DNA of 64,000 nucleotides from Luteibacter sp. SG786 (GTDB lineage: Bacteria > Pseudomonadota > Gammaproteobacteria > Xanthomonadales > Rhodanobacteraceae). Below the pieces are notes generated by a model. That model was given only the letters and a program-made list of their open reading frames with translations. It had not been told where the DNA came from and searched no databases. The stretch lies in the NCBI RefSeq assembly GCF_011759605.1, contig NZ_JAAOYX010000001.1, positions 1,426,001 to 1,490,000 of the forward strand, read 5' to 3'. The position numbers and the translations under genes are program-made. The number at the start of each line of letters is the position of its first letter. Within the stretch, counting starts at the first letter, position 1. Positions 49,422 through 58,094 of the stretch are shown here, in pieces.

Positions 49422-52004
49422 ATGAAATCGCCTACAGCCAACAGCGTGGCTTCGTGGTGGGCGCTGAGCGAGCCCGACCTCTTGAAGGTGCTGGACGCGA
49501 CGTCGGTTGGACTGTCCACCGCGGAAGCGGCGAGACGTTTGACGGAGGCCGGGCCCAACACGCTGTCCGACCGCGCGACACCGGTCTGGCTCCGGCTCCT
49601 GGTCAGTCGCTTCACGAGTCCACTCGTTCTCATCCTGATCGTCGCGGCCGGGGTATCACTGGCGGTGCGGGAGTGGCTCGATGCGTGGATCGTGCTCGGC
49701 ATCGTGGTGCTGACGGCCGTGCTCAGTTTCGCCCAGGAGTATCGCGCCGCGGCGGCGGTGCAGGCCCTCCGACAGCGCGTTGCCGTCTCCGCACAGGTCT
49801 TGCGCGACGGAGGGATGCAGAAACTGCCGGTCGAATCGATCGTGCCGGGCGACATCGTAGAGCTATCGGCGGGATCGCTCGTGCCCGCAGACGCTCGGGT
49901 GCTTGAAGCACGGGACTGTTACGTCAGCCAGGCGATGCTGACAGGAGAGGCGCTTCCTGTAGCGAAACAGCCCGGCGAGTGCGCCGGAGGCGCGAGCCTG
50001 GCACAACGCGACAACAGCGTGTTCCTGGGCACGTCGGTTCGCAGTGGGTGGGCGCGCGTGATCGTCGTGGAGACGGGCATGCGAACCGTCTTCGGTGGCA
50101 TCGCCGAGAGACTGCGGCGTCGGCCCCTGGAGACCGAATTCGAGCTCGGCCTTCGCCGGCTCGGTAACTTCCTGGTCCGGCTGATGCTGACAGTGGTAAT
50201 CGTGGTGCTCGCGGCCAATATCGTGCTGCATCGTCCGATGATCGACACGCTGCTGTTCGCCGCTGCGCTCGCCGTGGGTCTATCGCCGGAGCTGCTTCCG
50301 GCGATCCTGACCGTGACCTTGTCCCACGGCGCGCGCGCTTTGGCGCGCGAAGGCGTGATCGTGAAGCGCCTCAACGCGATCGAGAACCTCGGCAGCATGG
50401 ACGTTCTATGCACGGACAAGACCGGCACGCTGACACACGGCGTGATCGCACTGGACTCCGCGGTCGATCCGGTCGGGGGGGCGTCGAAGGAAGTGCTGCA
50501 CTTCGCCACCATGAATGCAGTGATGCAGGCCGGTATCCACAACGCGCTGGACGATGCCATCAAGGAACGGGCGGCGGCCGATGGGATAAAGGTCGAGGCA
50601 AGCGGGAAGATCGGCGAGATTCCTTTCGATTTTCAGCGCCGCCGGCTTGGCATCGTCGCACGCGTGGCCGGCGGCGAGGCAGTGCTGGTCACAAAGGGCG
50701 CGGTGCCGAACATGCTTGAAGCCTGTAGCCGCGTAAGCACGGCGGCGGGCGACGCCGCCATGGACGATGCACGGAAGGAAGACGCGCTAGCCCGCTTCGT
50801 CGCGTGGAGCGAGCAAGGTTATCGGGTGCTCGCGCTCGCTCGACGCACGGTGGACGTACGCGACCGTTACGAGGCGCACGACGAAATCGACATGACCCTC
50901 ATCGGGTTTCTTCTGTTTTTCGATGCGCCCGAGCCCCAGGTTGCTGCAACCCTCGCGGGTCTCCAGGCGCTTGGCGTGCAGGTGAAGATCGTCACAGGCG
51001 ACAATCGATATGTGGCCAGGCATGTCGCACGATCCATCGGCATGCCTGTACAGGAAGAGATGACCGGCGAGACGTTGAGGCAGCTCAACAACGACGCATT
51101 GTGGCATCGGGCCTCGAGAACCACTCTGTTCGCGGAGATCGAGCCGAATCAGAAGGAGAGGATCATCACAGCGCTTCGCCATGCGGGGCACGTCGTGGGA
51201 TTCCTTGGTGACGGCATCAACGATGCGCCCGCCCTGCACGCCGCGGATGTCGGCATCTCCGTCGACACCGCAGTGGATGTAGCGAAGGATGCTGCCGACT
51301 TTGTGCTGCTTCGGCACGATCTCGACGTCATACGGAAAGGCATCGACGAGGGACGGCGAACGTTCGCCAACACGATCAAGTACATCTTCATCGCCACCAG
51401 CGGCAATTTCGGCAACATGTTAAGCATGGCTGCGGCGTCGCTCTTCTTGCCGTTTTTGCCGCTACTCGCCAAACAGATACTCCTGAATAATTTTCTCGGT
51501 GACGTTCCGTCCCTGGGTATCGCGACAGACCGTGTGGACGACGAGTGGCGGAACACACCTCATCGATGGGACATCGGTCTTATCAGGAGAGCCATGCTGA
51601 CATTTGGTCTCACCAGCAGCCTGTTCGACCTGATCACGTTCGTGACCTTGTTATCGCTCGCAGGCACCAGTGAAGAAACATTCCGCACGGGATGGTTCGT
51701 GGAGTCCCTGCTCACGGAGTTGTGGGTTCTTCTCGTGCTCCGCACATGCCGAACGTTTTACAGGAGCCGACCTGGGCGCATTCTCCTGGCCACGTCCCTG
51801 GTCATGACTTTCGTCGCGCTGGCACTGCCATACTCGGTGGCTGCATCCTGGTTCGGGTTCGTCGCATTGTCCTGGACGACGATCGCCACGGTCACGCTGA
51901 TCGCGTTGTTGTTCGTCGCAACGTGCGAGGCGATAAAGCGGCCCGTGTACCGTCACCTGGCAGACATCGGCGGCGGGAGGAGGCCACCCGGGCGGCACCC
52001 ATGA
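49422..52004 (+). CDS. mgtA: Magnesium-translocating P-type ATPase (MgtA-like)
   Basis: 860 residues. The N-terminal motif is LSTAEAARRLTEAGPNTL, the actuator has QAMLTGEALPV (TGEA rather than TGES, as in MgtA) and the phosphorylation site is VLCTDKTGTLTHG. The M4 motif is VGLSPELLPAIL (SPELLP, characteristic of P3B magnesium pumps) and the hinge is LGDGINDAPALHAADVGISVD. These agree with MgtA/MgtB importers. There is no leader peptide or magnesium riboswitch, since it follows glgP by only nine bases. That suggests it is expressed with glycogen breakdown rather than by magnesium starvation. Its stop overlaps the next start (ATGA). Confidence 0.92.
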   Translation: MKSPTANSVASWWALSEPDLLKVLDATSVGLSTAEAARRLTEAGPNTLSDRATPVWLRLLVSRFTSPLVLILIVAAGVSLAVREWLDAWIVLGIVVLTAVLSFAQEYRAAAAVQALRQRVAVSAQVLRDGGMQKLPVESIVPGDIVELSAGSLVPADARVLEARDCYVSQAMLTGEALPVAKQPGECAGGASLAQRDNSVFLGTSVRSGWARVIVVETGMRTVFGGIAERLRRRPLETEFELGLRRLGNFLVRLMLTVVIVVLAANIVLHRPMIDTLLFAAALAVGLSPELLPAILTVTLSHGARALAREGVIVKRLNAIENLGSMDVLCTDKTGTLTHGVIALDSAVDPVGGASKEVLHFATMNAVMQAGIHNALDDAIKERAAADGIKVEASGKIGEIPFDFQRRRLGIVARVAGGEAVLVTKGAVPNMLEACSRVSTAAGDAAMDDARKEDALARFVAWSEQGYRVLALARRTVDVRDRYEAHDEIDMTLIGFLLFFDAPEPQVAATLAGLQALGVQVKIVTGDNRYVARHVARSIGMPVQEEMTGETLRQLNNDALWHRASRTTLFAEIEPNQKERIITALRHAGHVVGFLGDGINDAPALHAADVGISVDTAVDVAKDAADFVLLRHDLDVIRKGIDEGRRTFANTIKYIFIATSGNFGNMLSMAAASLFLPFLPLLAKQILLNNFLGDVPSLGIATDRVDDEWRNTPHRWDIGLIRRAMLTFGLTSSLFDLITFVTLLSLAGTSEETFRTGWFVESLLTELWVLLVLRTCRTFYRSRPGRILLATSLVMTFVALALPYSVAASWFGFVALSWTTIATVTLIALLFVATCEAIKRPVYRHLADIGGGRRPPGRHP

Positions 52005-53578
52005 AGCTGATAAGCCGGGCCAGTAGACAGTTGCGCGACCGACCGTGGTGTGTCGCGTTCGTGTGGCTGTTGCCAGCGGCCGTGTTGCCTGCGGTGCCGA
52101 TCGACGAGACGCGCTATCTCTCCATTGCATGGGAAATGCGCCAGTCGGGAGACGTGATTGGCCTGACCTTGAACGGTCTTCCTTATATGGACAAGTCGCC
52201 GCTGCTGTTCTGGCTCATCAACGTGGCATGGGCCGTGTTCGGCGTTTCCACCCTGGCTGCACGCGTCGTCTGTATCTGCTCCGCGGCCGGCGCGGTGGCC
52301 TGCGTCGTTGGCGTGGCAAGGCGATTGCGACACCCCGATCCTGCGGTCACCGGCTGGATCCTTCTGCCGTTTGTCATGTTCGGTGCGCTTACGCCGATAG
52401 CCATGTTCGACGTGCCGCTCGTCTTCTTTGTCGCGCTCGGCTTTCTGGGTCTCGTCCGATGGCTGCAAGGGGAGGTGAGGAGCGGCATCGCCCTTGTCCT
52501 GGTGGCGTTCTCTCTCGGCCTGCTCATGAAAGGGCCGGTGTACCTGGTGCATCTCCTGGGTCCGGTCGCTACGGTACGCTGGTGGCGTTCGCAACCCTTG
52601 GAACGGCCGTTCCGGATTGCCTCCGGAATTGGTGCATGCGTCCTGTTGTCATCCACGCCGCTGGCAGCATGGGCCGTGGTGAGTGCCATGCATGTCGGGA
52701 GCGTATCGGTCATCGATACCCTGGCCCACCATTCCATCGGCCGGGTGGCGAACAGCTTCGCCCACTCCCGAAGCGTTCTGTGGTACTTGCCATGGGTGCT
52801 CCCATTCCTGCTGCCGTGGGCGCTCCTGGTTCGTTGGAAACGACTTCGCCACAACCTTCGGGTGGCCCTCGCGACGAGTGCCGGGCGATTTGGAGTCGCC
52901 GCCACACTGCCCGCGTTCGTATTGTTTTCGCTGATCAGCGGCAAGCAGCTCCACTATCTGCTGCCGCTCCTTCCGGGGATGGCACTGTTGCTCGCCAGCC
53001 TGCCCAATGGCGAAGGGGGCGCGTTTTCTTTCCCGCGCGTACGGATACTTCTCCTGTTCGCATCGCTGGCCTGGGTATGGTTCCTGGCGACGACGATCAT
53101 TGGCGAGCGGGGCGACCCGATGTCGTATGTCGCCATCGGCGCGTCCTTTGCATTGCTCTTGCTGGGTGCCTCCGTCGCGCGAACATGGGGCGACACGAGT
53201 GAAGGTGGGCGGCTGCGGAAGGCTTCGTTCGCCAGCCTTATGGCACTCGCGGCTGGCGTCTTGCTATTGGGCGTGCACGTGGATGCGCACATGGACCCTA
53301 GCGGCCTGGCCACGGTGGTGAAGGATCTGCAGCGTCGCGGCGTGACAGTGGCCGCGGTAGACGACGAGCCGGGCATGATCACTTACCTGGCCCGCCTTGC
53401 GGAACCGTTGCCCGTAGTCACCGACCACGTGGCCTGGGCTCGTGACAACCCGTCGGGCCTGGCTCTCGTTCACGCTGGCCACGGTTCGCCGCCGGCGTTC
53501 GTGCAAAACGCGGTCATCCTGCAAGACGGTTGGGAAGGTCTTGTACCGGCGCAGCACCTTGCACAGGTTCGTCCTTGA
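52001..53578 (+). CDS. ArnT-like GT39 membrane glycosyltransferase
   Basis: 525 residues with about 11-12 hydrophobic helices. The first periplasmic loop has the acidic catalytic motif IDETRYLSIAWEM (Asp-Glu-Thr-Arg-Tyr). Next come LNGLPYMDKSPLLFWLINVAW and the FDVPLVF and LLMKGPVYLVHLLGP segments, all typical of GT39/GT83 ArnT-type transferases. These use lipid-phosphate sugars to modify lipid A or proteins in the periplasm. The C-terminal part (about 430-525) is a soluble domain. It starts within the magnesium ATPase stop codon, so the two are translationally coupled. The sugar and acceptor are unknown. Confidence 0.87.
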   Translation: MKLISRASRQLRDRPWCVAFVWLLPAAVLPAVPIDETRYLSIAWEMRQSGDVIGLTLNGLPYMDKSPLLFWLINVAWAVFGVSTLAARVVCICSAAGAVACVVGVARRLRHPDPAVTGWILLPFVMFGALTPIAMFDVPLVFFVALGFLGLVRWLQGEVRSGIALVLVAFSLGLLMKGPVYLVHLLGPVATVRWWRSQPLERPFRIASGIGACVLLSSTPLAAWAVVSAMHVGSVSVIDTLAHHSIGRVANSFAHSRSVLWYLPWVLPFLLPWALLVRWKRLRHNLRVALATSAGRFGVAATLPAFVLFSLISGKQLHYLLPLLPGMALLLASLPNGEGGAFSFPRVRILLLFASLAWVWFLATTIIGERGDPMSYVAIGASFALLLLGASVARTWGDTSEGGRLRKASFASLMALAAGVLLLGVHVDAHMDPSGLATVVKDLQRRGVTVAAVDDEPGMITYLARLAEPLPVVTDHVAWARDNPSGLALVHAGHGSPPAFVQNAVILQDGWEGLVPAQHLAQVRP

Positions 53579-53709
53579 CGCGCGACGCGGGAGCTTACCC
53601 GGTACCTCGGCGATGCCGTTGAGAAAGCAGACGGAAAGATCGTCGAACTACTGTCGTATCCGACTCGGTTCGGCGAGTCGGCTACCTCACAAGCCAACCG
53701 GCGCGCGCC

Positions 53710-55311
53710 ATGAATACAAGCATCCCGACGAGGCGCAGCGTCATGCGATGGGGCGGCGTTCTCGTCCTTCTCGGCCTCCGCCTGTTGTGGTTGTCCGCTT
53801 ATTCGCTGAACTCAGACGAGCCCCAGCATGCCCATGTGGCGTGGAGCTTGGCGCAGGGCGCCATGCCGTATCGAGATGTCTTCGACAATCACGGGCCGTT
53901 GTTCAGCACGATGCATGCGGCGCTGCTGAAGGATCTCGGCGAACGCTCGGACATCCTCTGGTGGTTGCGCCTGGCGGTGGTGCCCTGGTATGTGCTGGCC
54001 TTGGTGGCGACCTGGTTCATTGCACGCCGGCTGCATTCGCGCGGCGTCGCCGATGCGACCGTGCTCCTTGTCGGCCTGTTTCCCATCGTGTTTCTCAAGT
54101 CAGGCGAGTTCCGCACGGACGATGCATGGGCTGCGCTGTGGCTTTCCGGCATGGCAGTGGCCGTCCTTGCTCGTGGCAGAGCCCTGGGTTGGTTTTTCAG
54201 TGGCTTGCTGTTCGGCGCGGCATTGTCCGTATCGCAGAAAACGCTGCCGTTGGCGGTTATCGCGCTTGTGTTCGCGGCGGCCATCTGGGCGCCATGGTGG
54301 TGGGAGCATCGCCGCCTTGCTTCGGTGAATGCCTTCGCCCTCCTCGTGGGCGCGTTCGTGGTTCCCGGTGCGTTCGTCCTGTGGCTTGTATTGCAGCACG
54401 ATGCCGCCCCGGCCTGGTACGACATCGTGGCGTACAACATGGCACCCACCGGCCACTCGGAGCCTCACGGCCGCCTCGTCGGATACCTCGTGCTTGCCAT
54501 CGCGATCGTCGGTGGCACCGCCATATACGCACGCCGGCTGGACGCGATGGCGCGATGGAGAGCGTTCGTCGCCGTGCACGCACTGACCTTCATGCTGCTG
54601 ATCTGGTGCGTGTGGCCTCTGCCGACCGAGCAGGATTTCCTGCCGGTGGTCCCGATGGCGATGCTTTGCCTGGTAGGTTTCGTCGCTCGCTCGAGCGTGC
54701 TGCCGCCCAGGGGAAATGCCGTCTTCGTCGCCGTCGTTGCCGTGGCGGAGTTGTCGTTGGTCGTCGCACGCGCGCCACCCTGGCGCAATGCCCTGGCAGC
54801 CGAGGAAGCGCAGTTGCGCGTCGTGATCGACTGCACCAACCCGGCCGATACGCTGATGGACGCGAAGAGCGGCGGCATCTTCCGGCGGCGGCCGTACTAC
54901 CCGGTGATCGAAAGCCTGGCCCGCGAGCGCTTCGAGAACGGCCGTATGCCCGACGACATTGCCGCATGGCTGATCGCAAACCATACGATGGCCGCCATCG
55001 ATGGACGGTACCCGCCGGCGGCCCAGGCGTTTATCGTGCGCAACTATCGCCCCGGCACGGCGGGCGTGCGCATGGCGGGACTGGGGCTTCCCGCGGCGGA
55101 TGGCCAGCAGCGTTTCACACTGACGCTGGCCGGCGACTACGTCGTCACGGACGGTCAGCGCGAAGTGTCGGTATCGATAGACGAAAGGCCCGGCGCTTCG
55201 CGGTGGGTACTCGGCGCCGGACCGCACACGCTCGATGCACACCCCGAGCCACTGCTCATCGTATGGCGCCAGGCGTGGGATTGCGGGTGGCGGCCGCGCG
55301 CCCAGCCGTGA
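53710..55311 (+). CDS. GT39/GT87-like membrane glycosyltransferase, uncharacterised
   Basis: 533 residues with 10 or more hydrophobic helices in the first 350 residues and a soluble C-terminal domain (about 360-533). The early loop reads SLNSDEPQHAHVAWSLAQGAMPYRDVFDNHGPLF, matching the DE-containing catalytic loop of polyprenyl-phosphate-sugar transferases. It then has KSGEFRTDDAWAALWLSG in the position of the second acidic motif. It shares the general plan of the preceding gene but little sequence. The 131-base gap before it contains no gene that I can support. A role in surface glycan or lipid modification is inferred. Confidence 0.78.
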   Translation: MNTSIPTRRSVMRWGGVLVLLGLRLLWLSAYSLNSDEPQHAHVAWSLAQGAMPYRDVFDNHGPLFSTMHAALLKDLGERSDILWWLRLAVVPWYVLALVATWFIARRLHSRGVADATVLLVGLFPIVFLKSGEFRTDDAWAALWLSGMAVAVLARGRALGWFFSGLLFGAALSVSQKTLPLAVIALVFAAAIWAPWWWEHRRLASVNAFALLVGAFVVPGAFVLWLVLQHDAAPAWYDIVAYNMAPTGHSEPHGRLVGYLVLAIAIVGGTAIYARRLDAMARWRAFVAVHALTFMLLIWCVWPLPTEQDFLPVVPMAMLCLVGFVARSSVLPPRGNAVFVAVVAVAELSLVVARAPPWRNALAAEEAQLRVVIDCTNPADTLMDAKSGGIFRRRPYYPVIESLARERFENGRMPDDIAAWLIANHTMAAIDGRYPPAAQAFIVRNYRPGTAGVRMAGLGLPAADGQQRFTLTLAGDYVVTDGQREVSVSIDERPGASRWVLGAGPHTLDAHPEPLLIVWRQAWDCGWRPRAQP

Positions 55312-55533
55312 CGTTCCTTCGGTTTCGCTTAGTGGCCTGATTCCCAAAACCGGACAAAAGTCACAAACCGCCGAAAAAGGTCGGAAGCTGACGTGCGCAA
55401 AAACGGCACATTTATTCGCGGTATATCTCGAATTGAGATTCGAAATTACTTGTATCGAGCTAAACGCGAATTGCGGGCTGGCATGGAGGATGCACTAGGC
55501 CGGAAAAGCGATTTCGGGAAGTAAGGGGGCGTT
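55312..55533 (+). other. Intergenic leader region before the chemotaxis cluster
   Basis: This 222-base gap has lower GC than its surroundings. It contains no supported gene. It includes an AT-rich block (about 55408-55466) and GCCGAAAA at 55370-55377, which resembles half of a FliA -10 but lacks the TAAA partner at the right distance. It probably holds the promoter of the cluster. Confidence 0.4.
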
Positions 55534-55920
55534 GTGAAGCATGTTACGTCTATTAATTCCGACAGATGCAATATCAGGGATATGGCATTGCAGGAAGAGG
55601 ATTGGGCATCCTCGCTTGCCGATCTCTCACCGTCGGGAAGTAACTACGCGGTATCGCATCAGGCGATCGAACTGTTTACCGCATTGAGATCCGGAAACCT
55701 CCGCAATGCCGTGGTTGGCGCATCGCAGTTGGCGGAAATGACAGCCGAACGCGGCCTTCGCAGTACATACGAGGCGGCCAAGGCGCTCGAAGTGGCGCTT
55801 CTGTGCAGCGACCGTTGCAGCGCTTCCACGGTAAAGAGTACGTGCGCGGAACTGGTGGCGGAGATGTTGCGACTCCGGCTTGTAAACAACATTCCGATGC
55901 GACGACAAGAAGGCAATTAA
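55534..55920 (+). CDS. Small helical hypothetical protein of the chemotaxis cluster
   Basis: 128 residues, not recognised. It starts with GTG; AAGGGGG lies four bases upstream. Residues 40-120 are predicted helical (AIELFTALRSGNLRNAVVGASQLAEM and YEAAKALEVALLC, then STVKSTCAELVAEMLRL), a four-helix pattern reminiscent of phosphotransfer (HPt) or receptor four-helix bundles. However, there is no His in an HPt-like position. It has three Cys and no signal peptide, so it is cytoplasmic. It lies 75 bases before the receptor gene at 55996. The small protein at 57687 has a similar size class and helical pattern with weak alignment around G-x-R...A-L-E, so the two may be distant paralogues. Confidence 0.6.
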   Translation: MKHVTSINSDRCNIRDMALQEEDWASSLADLSPSGSNYAVSHQAIELFTALRSGNLRNAVVGASQLAEMTAERGLRSTYEAAKALEVALLCSDRCSASTVKSTCAELVAEMLRLRLVNNIPMRRQEGN

Positions 55921-55995
55921 GGCGTTCGCCGTCGGGAAGATTCATTTCATAGCCGCCACATTTGGCGTGCGGGCAAGAAAGTCAGGGGGAAACGC

Positions 55996-57675
55996 ATGCG
56001 ATTTCCGGTTCGTGCAAAGATATTTTCGGCAATGGGCATCGCATTGGCGCTCATATGTTTCCTTGGCGGAAGCGGTGTCGTCGGAGTGAAAAACACCTAT
56101 GCCCTCGTGCAGGGCATGTATCAATCGAACGTCATGTCGATGATGGCGGTGACCGAAGCGCAGAAGTCCATCGTGGACGTTCGTGTCGCGATGCTGAGAG
56201 CCATCGTCGATCCGACCATCAAGGAGACTGGCAACCGCGTCCGGGCGGGTCTTGACAGGGAAGCCGCGGCGTGGGGCCGTTACTATCCATCGAAAGTCAC
56301 TTCCGATGAAGAACGCAAGGCCGCGGAAGCCTACGTCGCGGAACGTGAGAAGACACTACCGCTGGTCAATACAGAGCTGGCGATGATCGAGGCGGGCAAG
56401 ACAGACGAAGTGAAGAAGATGCAGATCGATGTGGTCGGCCCGGCCATCGGCCGACTGGCCGATCGTATCGACGAATTGGCGGGTATCAACAGCAAGCAGG
56501 CCAATGCCGCATCTGTGGCAGCCGGCGATAGCTATGTCCGAACCCGGTACATATCGCTCGGAGCCCTTGCTGTCAGCGTCGTTTCACTCTTGTCCGTGGC
56601 AGTGTTGCTCGCGAGAAGCGTCCTGATACCTCTGAGCAAGGCGCGTGCGTTGGCGCAGGCCATCGAAGGTGGGCGACTCAACAATGCTACCGTCGTTTCG
56701 GGCAACGACGAGTTCACCGACACGCTTCGCGCCCTGGATACGATGGACAGGCATTTAGCAAGCATCGTCAACGATGTGCGACACATCTCGCAGCAAGTTT
56801 CGTCGTCGGCGGGGGACATCGCCCAGGGTAACGACGATCTGTCTCAGCGTACCCAGGAACAAGCCAGTTCGCTGGAAGAAACGGCAGCCGCCATGGAGCA
56901 GCTGGCAGCAGCCGTAAAGCAAAACGCGGACGGTGCAGAACAGGCGCGCCAGTTGGCACTGCGTGTCCGCGGCGATGCCGAGGTAGGCAGCCAGGTATCG
57001 GCGGAAGCTGGCGAGGCCATGGGGCAGATCACCGACGCCAGCAAGCAGATCGGATCCATCGTGTCGCTCATTGATGAAATCGCCTTCCAGACCAACCTCC
57101 TTGCCCTGAATGCCGCCGTGGAAGCCGCGCGCGCCGGGGATCAGGGAAGGGGTTTCGCTGTCGTCGCGGTCGAAGTCCGGAACCTGGCACAACGCAGTGC
57201 GGCAGCGGCCAAGGACATCAAGGCGTTGGTGAACTCCACCGTCGAGCGGGTGGACGCTGGTGCATCGCTGGTGGCACGTACGGGTACGGCGTTGGAGGAG
57301 ATCGCGAAGGGCGTTCGCTCTGTGAGCTCGATCATCGAGGAGATTACCGCGGCATCCCAGGAGCAGGCCGCCGGTATCGAGCAGATCAACAACGCGGTCG
57401 TCACGTTGGACGATGTTACCCAGCAGAACGCCGCGCTCGTGGAAGAGGCCAGTGCAGCCAGCAAGAATGCCTCGGACCTTTCGCAGGACCTGCTTCGCAA
57501 GGTGTCATTCTTCTCTATCGTCGGCAGCGACGCCGAAATTGGGCAGGCGAAACCTGCATACTCGGCCCGTACCGTGATCCACCAGGAGCCGGCCCGTTCC
57601 ACTCCGTTGCCTCCAGGCCGTGCCGTCGCCGTTGCGGCGATGGCGGACGACGGTAGCGCATGGCGCGAGTTCTGA
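55996..57675 (+). CDS. Methyl-accepting chemotaxis protein, transmembrane, with tether pentapeptide
   Basis: 559 residues. TM1 (about 10-30) is followed by a periplasmic four-helix-bundle domain (33-185), TM2 (about 190-212), a HAMP domain (213-265) and a long signalling coiled coil. The hairpin tip is [41 protein letters not shown]. Methylation-type Glu/Gln pairs occur in the flanking helices ([13 protein letters not shown] and [17 protein letters not shown]). The protein ends in AWREF, matching the xWxxF pentapeptide that tethers CheR and CheB. This fits the cheR and cheD genes downstream. Confidence 0.94.
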   Translation: MRFPVRAKIFSAMGIALALICFLGGSGVVGVKNTYALVQGMYQSNVMSMMAVTEAQKSIVDVRVAMLRAIVDPTIKETGNRVRAGLDREAAAWGRYYPSKVTSDEERKAAEAYVAEREKTLPLVNTELAMIEAGKTDEVKKMQIDVVGPAIGRLADRIDELAGINSKQANAASVAAGDSYVRTRYISLGALAVSVVSLLSVAVLLARSVLIPLSKARALAQAIEGGRLNNATVVSGNDEFTDTLRALDTMDRHLASIVNDVRHISQQVSSSAGDIAQGNDDLSQRTQEQASSLEETAAAMEQLAAAVKQNADGAEQARQLALRVRGDAEVGSQVSAEAGEAMGQITDASKQIGSIVSLIDEIAFQTNLLALNAAVEAARAGDQGRGFAVVAVEVRNLAQRSAAAAKDIKALVNSTVERVDAGASLVARTGTALEEIAKGVRSVSSIIEEITAASQEQAAGIEQINNAVVTLDDVTQQNAALVEEASAASKNASDLSQDLLRKVSFFSIVGSDAEIGQAKPAYSARTVIHQEPARSTPLPPGRAVAVAAMADDGSAWREF

Positions 57676-57686
57676 GGGGGTGTGCC

Positions 57687-57992
57687 ATGTCATCGCTCTC
57701 TTCTGCCGGACCGCCCGCATCGGTGTCTGGTTCGGTGATTGCGGAGGAAGCACTCGCGCTGTTGAACGCGTTCACCGACGAGGACGTGGAGGAGATTGGC
57801 TTTCGTGCGACGGTTCTTCTGTCCTATGCGCGCGATACAGGCAATCGTCCCTTGGCGGTTTCGTGTATCGCACTACTCGATGAAGTGGCCCGTTTCACTA
57901 AACCATGGAATGCAAAACGTGCGGTGAGTTGCTCACTGGAGCAGGTCATCGCCGCAGCAGCGAACATGGTGGCGATCACTATCGCCGAATGA
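57687..57992 (+). CDS. Second small helical hypothetical protein of the chemotaxis cluster
   Basis: 101 residues, not recognised. The start at 57687 has a strong purine-rich site (GAGGGGG at 57674-57680) that overlaps the receptor stop; an upstream ATG at 57660 is in the receptor coding region. The sequence is mostly helical (SGSVIAEEALALLNAFTDEDVEEIGFRATVLL, PLAVSCIALLDEVARF and KRAVSCSLEQVIAAAANMV, given here as three segments). There is no signal or membrane segment. It lies between the receptor and the FliA promoter of the second receptor, so it is likely translated with the first receptor. Weak similarity in layout to the 55534 product suggests a related pair. Confidence 0.65.
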   Translation: MSSLSSAGPPASVSGSVIAEEALALLNAFTDEDVEEIGFRATVLLSYARDTGNRPLAVSCIALLDEVARFTKPWNAKRAVSCSLEQVIAAAANMVAITIAE

Positions 57993-58035
57993 AACGACAG
58001 GCGGCATTCATAACGATTGCGCGCGCTCCTGGAAC

Positions 58036-58062
58036 TAAAGATTGCCGATTTTTTGCCGATAA
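58036..58062 (+). promoter_or_regulatory. Perfect FliA (sigma-28) promoter
   Basis: TAAA (58036-58039), 15 bases, then GCCGATAA (58055-58062) matches the flagellar sigma-28 consensus TAAA-N15-GCCGATAA exactly. Transcription would start near 58070, giving a leader of about 25 bases before the ATG at 58095. It ties the soluble receptor and the genes after it to late flagellar gene expression. Confidence 0.85.
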
Positions 58063-58094
58063 AACCGACGTAACAACTTGACACGGGGAACATC

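Noticed and set aside
55370-55377. GCCGAAAA as a second FliA promoter before the chemotaxis cluster
   Set aside because: No TAAA lies 14-16 bases upstream; only the half-site matches.
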